From an uncultured cyanobacterium (lineage in GTDB: Bacteria; Cyanobacteriota; Cyanobacteriia; Cyanobacteriales; Microcystaceae), in assembly GCA_903869185.1 (NCBI GenBank), contig CAIPYC010000199.1, positions 1-33,024 on the forward strand: a stretch of DNA of 33,024 nucleotides, in the 5' to 3' direction. Position numbers and translations under genes: made by a program. Below are positions 26,680 through 33,024 of the stretch, piece after piece. Under the pieces are notes generated by a model. The model worked only from the letters and a program-made list of their open reading frames with translations. It was not told the origin of the DNA and made no database searches. Within the stretch, counting starts at the first letter, position 1, and each line of letters starts with the position of its first letter.

Positions 26680-27042
26680 CTAGGGCAATTGCCAGCCATC
26701 ACCAAAGATAGTTCCATTATACTGCCCAGATTTTGAATAAAATTCGTTGGGATTATTCGAAAATGGTACAATACCTCTTGGTGCCATAGATCCAGTAATC
26801 ATATCACGTTGTATTGTTTTTTTGACTTGTACCAATCCTGACAAGCCCGAATTAATTTTACCGGCAGTGCCATAGTTGATAATCAATTGTGGTTGATATT
26901 TTTGAATAGCCTTGAAAACAGCCAAGGCCGCATTGATTTTTCCCATGCCCGAATATATTACCGGTATCTCAGCAGATAATGACTGAGGATTTAATTCACT
27001 TTCCAGGGCAACTATGATCACTATAGGGGTTGTGTTGGTCAT
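26680..27042 (-). pseudogene. mtnN: MTA/SAH nucleosidase, 5' part of a broken gene
   Basis: From ATG 27042 the frame reads TPIVIIVALESELNPQSL, VIYSGMGKINAALAVFKAIQ, LIINYGTAGKINSGLSGLVQ and RDMITGSMAPRGIVPF, then loses similarity (IFGDGWQLP) and stops at 26680. These are the N-terminal phosphorylase-fold motifs, including the catalytic-region Glu and the GTAG loop, of 5'-methylthioadenosine/S-adenosylhomocysteine nucleosidase. About 120 of an expected ~190-230 residues are present. The Met-Glu and Asp motifs lie in the separate fragment at 25778-26050. The truncated product should be inactive. Confidence 0.85.
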
Positions 27043-27154
27043 AATATTAGTATTTTGATTGATTTATTCTTTTTTATCAAAGAAAGATTTAAGATCTATA
27101 TTAGGGTGATTAGGGTGTTTCCCGATATAGTTTTTCTAAGTTTAAACTGCAATC

Positions 27155-28537
27155 ATGACTACCAATGAAAATATTGAAAACGTAGTAATTATAGGCTCAG
27201 GACCTGCCGGTTTAACAGCTGCTATCTATGCCGCCAGGGCTAATCTTAAACCTGTTGTTTTGGAAGGTTTGAGCGCTGGCGGATTGCCTGGTGGTCAGTT
27301 GATGACCACAAATGAGGTTGAAAATTTCCCAGGTTTTCCAGAGGGTATCACTGGACCTGATTTGATGCAGAGGATGAAAACTCAAGCTCAGCGGTGGGGA
27401 AGCCAATGCTACCTTGAGGATGTAATTAGCGTTGATCTCAAGCAAAGGCCATTTATAATTAAAACTGCTGAAAGAACTATCAAAACCCACGGACTTATTG
27501 TAGCCACTGGAGCTACCGCTAAGCGTTTGCAATTGCCAAGCGGCGAACTCTACTGGAACAATGGGATTTCAGCTTGTGCTATTTGTGATGGTGCTACCCC
27601 TTTCTTTAGGGGTGTAGAATTGGCAGTTATCGGAGGAGGAGATACAGCGGCAGAAGAGGCAGTATATCTTACCAAATACGGCTCAACAGTTCATTTAATA
27701 GTCAGAAGAAATGAAATGCGCGCCAGCAAGTCGATGCAAGAAAGAGTGCTGCAAAATCCCAAAATTATAGTGCATTGGAATAAAGAAATTCTTGATGTTT
27801 ATGGAGATGGATTGCTACTCAAGGGAATCAAGCTACTCGATAAAGAGACTCAACAACAACAAGATCTCCCGATTGCAGGACTTTTCTTTGGTATCGGACA
27901 TACCCCCAATACTGCTATATTTAACAATCAACTGGAATTAGACCAAGGTGGCTATCTAATTGTCAAGCCCGGTACAGTAGAAACTTCAGTCGCTGGGGTC
28001 TATGCAGCAGGAGACATACAAGATTATTATTATCGTCAAGCTGTTACTGCAGCAGGCACCGGATGTATGGCAGCACTTTCGCTTGAGCGTTGGTTATCAG
28101 AACATAACTTAATCCAAGAATATCAGCAAGTTCAAACAAATCCCCAAGAATCATCTGGTCAAGCTAAAAAACAAAGCGAACAAGTTGAATTCGATCCAAG
28201 AGAAACTAATTACTATGGAGGTTATGCCTTGCGTAAGCTCTTTCATGATAGTGAACGATTGTTAATAGTCAAGTATATTTCGTCTTCATGCGGTCCTTGC
28301 AAAGCTCTTAAACCCATACTGGAGAGACTTGCCCAAGAATATCAAGGCAAGATACACCTGGTGGAAATTGACATAGAAGCCGATCCCGAAATAGCTCAGA
28401 TGGGGCAGGTCACAGGAACTCCGACGGTGCAATTTTTCCAAAATAAAGAATTAATTAAAGAAATCAAAGGTGTCAAAGGAAGTAACGAGTTCAAAGAAAC
28501 AATAGACGCGCTTCTTACGTCCTATGCCAAAACTTAG
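27155..28537 (+). CDS. ntrC: NADPH-thioredoxin reductase with fused thioredoxin domain (NTRC)
   Basis: 460 residues. Residues 1 to about 320 are a low-molecular-weight thioredoxin reductase: FAD site [16 protein letters not shown], redox pair C141/C144 in [17 protein letters not shown] site [16 protein letters not shown], and the second FAD motif [12 protein letters not shown]. After a Gln/Ser-rich linker (about 325-345) residues ~355-460 form a thioredoxin with [11 protein letters not shown] (C379/C382) and GTPTVQFF. The fusion is the NTRC type that reduces 2-Cys peroxiredoxin and tunes photosynthetic enzymes in cyanobacteria and chloroplasts. The symbol here means NTRC, not the nitrogen regulator. 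Confidence 0.95.
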   Translation: MTTNENIENVVIIGSGPAGLTAAIYAARANLKPVVLEGLSAGGLPGGQLMTTNEVENFPGFPEGITGPDLMQRMKTQAQRWGSQCYLEDVISVDLKQRPFIIKTAERTIKTHGLIVATGATAKRLQLPSGELYWNNGISACAICDGATPFFRGVELAVIGGGDTAAEEAVYLTKYGSTVHLIVRRNEMRASKSMQERVLQNPKIIVHWNKEILDVYGDGLLLKGIKLLDKETQQQQDLPIAGLFFGIGHTPNTAIFNNQLELDQGGYLIVKPGTVETSVAGVYAAGDIQDYYYRQAVTAAGTGCMAALSLERWLSEHNLIQEYQQVQTNPQESSGQAKKQSEQVEFDPRETNYYGGYALRKLFHDSERLLIVKYISSSCGPCKALKPILERLAQEYQGKIHLVEIDIEADPEIAQMGQVTGTPTVQFFQNKELIKEIKGVKGSNEFKETIDALLTSYAKT

Positions 28538-28694
28538 ATCGTATTTTATTTAAGTTTGTCCTGAACAGATTTTTAGCTTTCTAGACAAATTAAAATATAC
28601 TGTAGTGAAACAACATATGACTCCTTTTGCATTTCTAGGTAGAATGTCCAAGGATTAGTAAAGGGGTTTAGTGTTTGTGTGAGGAGTTAAGTGA

Positions 28695-29504
28695 ATGAAT
28701 TTTCGTGACGATGCCCTGGAAGTTCTCGAGCGAACAAGTAGAACTTTCTATATACCTATTAGTCGTCTACCTGGACAACTACTGGATTCAGTTGCCTCAG
28801 CCTATCTTTGTATGAGGGCTATTGATGAAGTTGAAGATCATCCAGATATTGACAACTCAACCAAGGCAAGGATACTACGCCAAATGAGTGCCGACCTTCA
28901 ATCAGGAGTTGGAGGTATTGCCCCAGATGATTTCTGTAGAAGAATACTCAAATACGAGCATATCTTACCTGAAGTATCTTTGCGTCTGGGGGAGTGGTCT
29001 CTTTTGGCACCTGAGTCTATTGCTCCTAGGATTTGGGATTCTACTGCTGCCATGGCAGACCGCATGGCCTATTGGTCTGAACAAAACTGGAAAATTCAAA
29101 CCCAAACCGATCTTGACCATTACACATTCAGTGTAGCTGGGGCAGTCGGCTTGCTTCTATCAGATTTATGGGCTTGGTATGATGGAACTCAAACTAACCG
29201 TTCCCAGGCTATTGGTTTTGGACGTGGTCTGCAAACGGTCAACATCCTGCGCAATCAATCAGAAGATCAAATCCGTGGAGTTACATTCTTTCCTGAGAAC
29301 TGGACTACCAAGGAAATGTTTGTCTATGCCAGAGCTAATCTGCATTTGGCTGACCAATATACCAAATCCCTACCTGAAGGACCGGCTTTGGATTTTTGTA
29401 AAATTCCCCTAGCTCTAGCCCATGGAACTTTAGAGGTTCTATCTTTGGGTAAAGAAAAACTCTCTCGCTCTGATGTTATGGCTCTGGTGGAACGGACTAG
29501 TTAA
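28695..29504 (+). CDS. Squalene/phytoene synthase-family protein with altered second metal motif
   Basis: 269 residues of the all-helical head-to-head prenyltransferase fold. First Asp-rich motif: MRAIDEVEDHPDI, with D44 and D48, close to squalene synthase. Second motif: LQTVNILRNQSEDQIRG. In squalene and phytoene synthases the residue after LR/IR is Asp (RDxxED); here it is Asn (N187), while E190 and D191 remain. The protein is also shorter than typical squalene or phytoene synthases (about 300-350). It may be a divergent synthase or, like Bacillus YisP, act as a prenyl-diphosphate phosphatase. A GAGGAG ribosome site precedes the ATG by 8 bases. It lies between ntrC and psbK and appears monocistronic. 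Confidence 0.85.
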   Translation: MNFRDDALEVLERTSRTFYIPISRLPGQLLDSVASAYLCMRAIDEVEDHPDIDNSTKARILRQMSADLQSGVGGIAPDDFCRRILKYEHILPEVSLRLGEWSLLAPESIAPRIWDSTAAMADRMAYWSEQNWKIQTQTDLDHYTFSVAGAVGLLLSDLWAWYDGTQTNRSQAIGFGRGLQTVNILRNQSEDQIRGVTFFPENWTTKEMFVYARANLHLADQYTKSLPEGPALDFCKIPLALAHGTLEVLSLGKEKLSRSDVMALVERTS

Positions 29505-29615
29505 AATATTTCTTCTCTAGATGATAACTTCTGCCATAAAATGTTGTAGTTAATCAGTAGCATTCTATAATTAACATTAACTACCTCAATGAAAATCAAA
29601 ACATAAATAAAGCTT

Positions 29616-29753
29616 ATGTACTTAGATCTACTTTTAGCAAAACTACCCGAAGCCTATCAAGTCTTTAGTCCATTAATAGATGTGCTGCCAGTGATTCCAA
29701 TATTCTTTTTGCTCTTGGCCTTCGTTTGGCAGGCAGCTGTCGGATTCAGGTAG
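29616..29753 (+). CDS. psbK: Photosystem II reaction centre protein PsbK
   Basis: A 45-residue gene. The product contains [20 protein letters not shown], the start of mature PsbK after a short N-terminal propeptide (MYLDLLLA), then one transmembrane helix ending [13 protein letters not shown]. PsbK sits at the CP43 edge of photosystem II. The conserved KLPEAY and AxVGFR ends make the identification firm. A strong terminator follows 38 bases downstream. Confidence 0.96.
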   Translation: MYLDLLLAKLPEAYQVFSPLIDVLPVIPIFFLLLAFVWQAAVGFR

Positions 29754-29790
29754 GATATTTTATTTTCTGTTCTTTGTAAATGCTTTGATT

Positions 29791-29823
29791 AAAAGGGTGC
29801 CTGCGAAGGTACCCCTTTTTTTG
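29791..29823 (+). terminator. psbK terminator
   Basis: GGGTGCC at 29795-29801 pairs with GGTACCC at 29808-29814, with one G-T wobble, followed by an unbroken T run to about 29822. This is a typical factor-independent terminator for psbK. The A-rich left side may let it also serve the convergent gene that ends at 29838. Confidence 0.88.
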
Positions 29824-29837
29824 TATAGAATTGATTT

Positions 29838-30446
29838 TTAAAGGGGAATTAACTCAGGAAAGTTGGGAAGTATTTGATCATTAGTGAGTTCATCACCAAG
29901 CTTGCTGGGAGAAAAGTAAACTCCAATAGCTTCTAGTTTGCCTTGATAGTGGAGATTTATCAAGACCTTGAGGGCAGTAGTGAGCGCATCTCTTGCGGCC
30001 AGGTTGGTTTCAAGTTCGGGAACCTCACCAATATAAGCAACAGAGATCATTACTACTATATTGCCGGTTACTGGAATAGTCAAGGGTGATTCTTGTAGAT
30101 CCTCTACTGTAGATTCAAGTTCAGAGCCACTTTTGAAACGACTGATTGAATCGGTTGATAGGCTATTGAAATAATCACCCGCTTCGCCCTCATCCCAAAA
30201 AACATCTCCTTCGTTGTGGGCAGACTGCCAAAAAGCATCCATCTGAAGAAGATTTTCACAGATAGTAACTAGGCTTTCTCCTACGCTCTCTAAATCTCCT
30301 TGAGATTCTATGGCAGATCTTCCTGCTTGATTGAGGATTCCAAGCAAAGGAGCTATTTCTTTGCCGGTTAAATGCAAAAAGATACGGCATACAACATAAC
30401 GGTTTTTGCCAGTAAATTTATTGAGGCGGTCTCTCCAAGAAGTCAT
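29838..30446 (-). CDS. DUF1517-like cytoplasmic protein
   Basis: 202 residues. The C-terminal half has PLTIPVTGNIVVMISVAYIG and AARDALTTALKVLINLHYQGKLEAIGVYFSPS, resembling the conserved part of DUF1517 proteins, a cyanobacterial and plastid family of unknown function. Unlike many members it lacks an N-terminal signal or membrane segment, starting MTSWRDRLNKFTGKNRYVVC. The ATG is 10 bases after the queD stop, so both are cotranscribed. The family name is a moderate-confidence call. Confidence 0.7.
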   Translation of the reverse strand: MTSWRDRLNKFTGKNRYVVCRIFLHLTGKEIAPLLGILNQAGRSAIESQGDLESVGESLVTICENLLQMDAFWQSAHNEGDVFWDEGEAGDYFNSLSTDSISRFKSGSELESTVEDLQESPLTIPVTGNIVVMISVAYIGEVPELETNLAARDALTTALKVLINLHYQGKLEAIGVYFSPSKLGDELTNDQILPNFPELIPL

Positions 30447-30456
30447 GATTTTTTAG

Positions 30457-30840
30457 TTATTTTAAAATTTTATAAATGCAACCAGAAGTACAAGTCTCCA
30501 GAATTTCTACCGCTTCTAGTCCTGGCAGTCCTGCAAGTTCTAGTTTTTCATAGATCCAGCGGGCTAATTCTTCACTAGTGGGGTTTTCTAGTTGGGTTGA
30601 TTCATTAAGGTAAAAGTGATCTAAGTAATTCTGCCTTATCGGCTCTATATAGGATTTAATCAAGCCAAAATCCATCAACATTCCCTCTTGGGGACCTGAT
30701 GATTGAAGTTGATTTCCCTTGATATAGACCCTGCCCACCCAGCTATGTCCATGTAAGCGACGACATTTGCCGTCATATTTGGGCAGTATATGTGCTGCCT
30801 CAAAACGAAATTCCTTGTATATACTCCACTGCGATTGCAT
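30457..30840 (-). CDS. queD: 6-carboxytetrahydropterin synthase (QueD) family
   Basis: 127 residues of the PTPS/QueD T-fold. Zinc-binding histidines are in FEAAHILP and LHGHSWVGRVYI; the catalytic Cys is in GKCRRLHGH; LMDFGLIKSYIEPI and the ENPTSEELARWIYEKL segment with its Glu follow. QueD makes 6-carboxytetrahydropterin for queuosine in tRNA; paralogues act in tetrahydrobiopterin synthesis. It is followed after 10 bases by the DUF1517-like gene. Because the window also encodes a pterin-dependent NOS, the choice between QueD and PTPS deserves attention, but no residue seen here decides it. Confidence 0.88.
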   Translation of the reverse strand: MQSQWSIYKEFRFEAAHILPKYDGKCRRLHGHSWVGRVYIKGNQLQSSGPQEGMLMDFGLIKSYIEPIRQNYLDHFYLNESTQLENPTSEELARWIYEKLELAGLPGLEAVEILETCTSGCIYKILK

Positions 30841-30898
30841 AATCCTAATTCTAGCAATTTAGTTGACATCCTCTGACGCCTAGAGGGACAAGATTCCT

Positions 30899-31036
30899 TT
30901 AGAACAAACTCAACTGACAAAGTTTAAAGGGGGTTGACGCTTCATAGGAAACAGCTTGTTTTGTCACAAGACCAACATTTCCTCCACTTCCGTTTAAAGT
31001 TAGTGAAGGAGTTACCCTCCTGACTGCCCTGACACA
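30899..31036 (-). pseudogene. TnpB (IS200/IS605-type) C-terminal remnant
   Basis: A minus-strand frame with no start reads AVRRVTPSLTLNGSGGNVGL, then TKQAVSYEASTPFKLC, and stops at 30899. This is the C-terminal tail of cyanobacterial TnpB-like proteins of IS200/IS605 elements. The nuclease domain is absent. The DNA just past the stop (30841-30898), with a GACGCCTAGAGGGAC segment, resembles the right end of such elements. Confidence 0.55.
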
Positions 31037-31046
31037 TCTAACTAAA

Positions 31047-31349
31047 TTACGCACAGGTTAAGAAACGAATGCAAGAGAACCAAATTCGATTAAAGAACTC
31101 TTGCTCAGTCCGCTTAGAAGCAAAAACTGGTTCGGGATCTTTGGGGAGAAGAAGAATAGGCATAAGAAGTTCTCGTCCCTTATGAAAAAACACTTGGAGA
31201 CAACGTAAACCAATTTCAAGATAACTAATACCACATCGCCAATGAGGATCAACTTGCTCTCTTAAACCAGGAACACTCACAGCCATACCTTGAGTAGTAC
31301 CAAAAAGAAGTGCAATAGCGGCAATGAAATATAAGCGTTGATTGTGCAT
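31047..31349 (-). pseudogene. Transposase C-terminal fragment
   Basis: The 100-residue frame contains TTQGMAVSVPGLREQVDPHW, then GISYLEIGLRCL, LLLPKDPEPVFASKRTEQ and FFNRIWFSCIRFL. This is the C-terminal portion of a transposase found widely in cyanobacteria (I believe IS4-like, family not certain). The catalytic part is missing, and the apparent ATG at 31349 is internal to the original gene. It is a decayed relic next to two others. Confidence 0.6.
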
Positions 31350-31413
31350 CGAATAAACGTGGAATGATAATACAACAAGTGAGTATTTTACTTGTTATAG
31401 CAATAGCCAGAGC

Positions 31414-31539
31414 TTATAGAGAAGAAACCATAAGAATATGCTCGATAGCATCTCGAAGGCTATTAAATTGATCAAGACATTTACGAATGCGACTTTTGAG
31501 CCAAGACCAACATTGTTCTATCTTGTTAAAGTCAAGAGA
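31414..31539 (-). pseudogene. IS630-type transposase C-terminal remnant
   Basis: The minus-strand frame reads LDFNKIEQCWSWLKSRIRKC, then LDQFNSLRDAIEHIL, and stops at 31414. The NKIEQCWSWLK segment with its Glu is the last acidic position of the DDE/D domain of IS630/Tc1-type transposases. Everything upstream is lost (a stop lies just before it). It could be the same family as the N-terminal piece at 1-100, but the two are far apart and not one element. Confidence 0.7.
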
Positions 31540-31637
31540 TTATAGAAGGTTAAAAAAAGCTTAACCGTATCTTATCTTGAATTTAACCTCTCCTCATTAG
31601 GATTGAGAGTGATTATGTAAATTCAATTGGCAATTCT

Positions 31638-32780
31638 ATGATCATCAAGACAGTTTTTTCGCTCTCACTAGCTGCTGCCGCTTCTCTATTGGCCAGTCCA
31701 ATCTTGGCGGCTAACTCCACCGAAGGAATTCCCTATTTCGATCACCAGTTTGTAATTATGATGGAAAATCATGGTTACAGCCAGATCATTGGCAGTCAGT
31801 ATACTCCTTATATCAATCAATTGGCTACCACGGATAACTTGGCTACAAATTATTACGCAGTAACCCATCCCAGCTTGCCCAATTATATTGCTGTAGTAGC
31901 TGGGGATACTTTTGGCAATGGTGCCCCTTATAACAATGGATATCCCGATCCCAATGGCGGAAACGACAATCCTCCTGCTTGGTCTACTGGGACTCCCGGC
32001 ACAAGCTCTACTACCACTTATGATTCAAATATCACTGCCCCAACTATTGCTAGTCAACTAGTTGATGCTGGTAAGAGCTGGAAAACCTATCAAGAAAATA
32101 TACCTTCTGTTGGATCTAATTGGGCTAGCTCCACCTCTAATGGTCTTCCCACTGGTACGGTTGACAAACTCTATGCAGTCAAGCATAACCCTTTTGCCTA
32201 CTTTGCTTCAGTACAAAATGACCCTACTCAAAGGGCAAACATGGTTGGTTTTGATCAGTTGACTGCTGATTTAGCTAGCGGAAATGTTCCCAGCTACAGC
32301 TTCATAGCCCCTAACCAATGTAATGACATGCACGGGGATCCTGCCGGTGGCTGTCCTTACGGTAATACAACTATTCCTGATGCCAATGAACAGGCTAATT
32401 TAACTAAAGGAGACAATGAAGTAAAATCTCTTGTTACGCAGATCACTAGCTCTTCGATCTGGTCCCAGGGTAAAAACATAATTTATGTTCTTTGGGATGA
32501 GAACGACTATGGTACTAGCTCCAACCAAGAGCCGGTAATTGCCATCCCCAACAGTGGACCATTGGGACTTAGGGATAATACCTATGCTAATTCTTATTCT
32601 TTCTTGAGAACCACTGAAGATGCTGCTGGAATTACTAGCTATCTTGGCAATGCAGGTACTGCCACGCCTATGGTTGGTCTTTTCTCCTCGGAAGTCCCTG
32701 AACCAGTCAATATGCTCGGGGTAGGGTTTGCCGGTTTGGTTGGGCTGTTTTTCAAAAGAGCTCTAAGCAAAAAAAGTTAA
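31638..32780 (+). CDS. Exported phosphoesterase with PEP-CTERM sorting signal
   Basis: 380 residues. Signal peptide about 1-24 (cleavage near ILA-AN). The catalytic domain starts with FDHQFVIMMENHGYSQI, metal-binding Glu-Asn, then YAVTHPSLPNYIAVVAGDTF, SYSFIAPNQCNDMHGDP and VLWDENDYG. This is the phosphoesterase (phospholipase C/acid phosphatase-like, PF04185) pattern. The C-terminus has the PEP-CTERM signal: VPEP, a hydrophobic helix, then basic residues (FFKRALSKKS). An exosortase would process it and place it at the surface or in an exopolysaccharide matrix. The substrate (phospholipid or phosphomonoester) is open. Three transposase relics lie immediately upstream. Confidence 0.9.
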   Translation: MIIKTVFSLSLAAAASLLASPILAANSTEGIPYFDHQFVIMMENHGYSQIIGSQYTPYINQLATTDNLATNYYAVTHPSLPNYIAVVAGDTFGNGAPYNNGYPDPNGGNDNPPAWSTGTPGTSSTTTYDSNITAPTIASQLVDAGKSWKTYQENIPSVGSNWASSTSNGLPTGTVDKLYAVKHNPFAYFASVQNDPTQRANMVGFDQLTADLASGNVPSYSFIAPNQCNDMHGDPAGGCPYGNTTIPDANEQANLTKGDNEVKSLVTQITSSSIWSQGKNIIYVLWDENDYGTSSNQEPVIAIPNSGPLGLRDNTYANSYSFLRTTEDAAGITSYLGNAGTATPMVGLFSSEVPEPVNMLGVGFAGLVGLFFKRALSKKS

Positions 32781-32800
32781 TATTTTTCTTAGAGATTAAA

Positions 32801-32830
32801 AAAAAGGATCCCCGTTTGGGGATCTTTTAG
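32801..32830. terminator. Shared bidirectional terminator
   Basis: A near-perfect hairpin AAAAGGATCCCC / GGGGATCTTTT with a 4-base loop (GTTT) lies 20 bases past the phosphoesterase stop and 23 bases past the psbD stop on the other strand. A-rich and T-rich arms on both sides let it act for both convergent genes. Confidence 0.88.
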
Positions 32831-32852
32831 TTATGGATTTGACTTTTAATAC

Positions 32853-33024
32853 TTAGAGAGCGTTACCGCGGGGTAAAACTTCTTCAGGGAAGACAAATCT
32901 TTCGTGAATCTGATCTTGGGGCGACATCCAGGCTCTCATCCCCTCGTTTAGGAGAATGTTTTTAGTATAGAAGGTCTCAAATTCTGGATCTTCTGCTGCT
33001 CTCAATTCTTGAGATACAAAATCA
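32853..33024 (-). CDS. psbD: Photosystem II D2 protein, C-terminal part (window edge)
   Basis: The last 56 codons of psbD on the minus strand: [20 protein letters not shown], then [20 protein letters not shown] and [10 protein letters not shown]. These are the conserved D2 C-terminus, including the lumenal segment near the manganese cluster. In the usual psbDC operon the psbC start lies within the end of psbD. Here no reading frame continues and a terminator follows at once, so this is probably a free-standing copy such as psbD2. The remainder lies beyond the window. Confidence 0.95.
   Translation of the reverse strand, partial: DFVSQELRAAEDPEFETFYTKNILLNEGMRAWMSPQDQIHERFVFPEEVLPRGNAL

Larger units (their letters stand above)
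26051..26690 (+). mobile_element. Foreign cassette splitting the nucleosidase gene
   Basis: About 640 bases lie between the two nucleosidase halves and belong to neither. They contain a promoter-like AT block (about 26100-26130), a leader ORF, a terminator hairpin and a 125-codon gene with GC-richer codons than the surroundings. Near the left edge a minus-strand frame (26023-26133) reads SVYIENCTGGRGAKYMRLSD, which may be a remnant of another gene or of a second nucleosidase copy. I found no inverted repeats, target duplication or transposase, so the boundaries are approximate and the element class is unknown. Confidence 0.55.

Noticed and set aside
30860-31040. Possible structured RNA or tRNA in the gap after queD
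   Set aside because: No cloverleaf could be drawn; the conserved look is explained by a TnpB tail and an IS200/IS605-type element end.

Overview
The window is cyanobacterial chromosome. It encodes photosystem II CP47 (psbB) and PsbK, the last 56 residues of D2 (psbD), photosystem I PsaM, the thylakoid factors Gun4 and Vipp1, a plastoquinone prenyltransferase, an NTRC-type thioredoxin reductase and an HmpF-like pilus motility protein. By eye the DNA is fairly AT-rich (around 40% GC, not computed). The PEP-CTERM protein and the scattered dead insertion sequences suggest a moderately large, free-living or loosely symbiotic unicellular or baeocyte-type cyanobacterium. The species cannot be named from this alone.

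Layout. 1-2.6 kb: the edge of an IS630-type transposase, psbB and a hypothetical gene, all on the minus strand. 2.8-5.8 kb: a plus-strand housekeeping run pyrH-frr-folK-NUDIX-pth. 5.8-9.7 kb (minus): glycosyltransferase and hmpF, psaM, and the UbiA-type prenyltransferase. 9.8-13.6 kb: exopolyphosphatase (plus), a TPR protein, a small membrane protein and an M20 amidohydrolase. 13.7-18.9 kb (mostly minus): rplY-purA, a 53-aa protein, RNase Z, a peptide-type ABC binding lipoprotein and a methyltransferase. 19.0-20.5 kb: an IS66 relic followed by a stand-alone nitric oxide synthase oxygenase gene of strikingly AT-rich composition. 20.5-25.8 kb (plus): a heptose-nucleotidyltransferase-like gene, gun4, two tandem vipp1/pspA paralogues, a thioredoxin, an aminotransferase and a secreted protein. 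25.8-27.0 kb: an MTA/SAH nucleosidase gene broken in two, with a small foreign cassette between the halves (leader peptide, terminator hairpin, 125-aa ORF). 27.1-30.8 kb: NTRC, a squalene/phytoene-synthase-like protein with an altered metal motif, psbK, a DUF1517-like protein and queD. 30.9-31.6 kb: three transposase remnants side by side. 31.6-33.0 kb: a PEP-CTERM phosphoesterase, then a free-standing psbD facing it across a shared terminator.

How the genes fit together. Much of the window supports the thylakoid: photosystem subunits, chlorophyll synthesis control (Gun4), membrane maintenance (Vipp1), plastoquinone synthesis and thiol redox control (NTRC, thioredoxin). The accessory material sits in three places: the NOS gene with its IS66 relic, the cassette inside the nucleosidase gene, and the IS graveyard before the phosphoesterase. 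The most notable items are the bacterial-type NOS in a cyanobacterium, the nucleosidase-splitting cassette with an attenuator-like layout, the tandem Vipp1 pair beside gun4, and the synthase-like protein with Asn in place of a metal-binding Asp.
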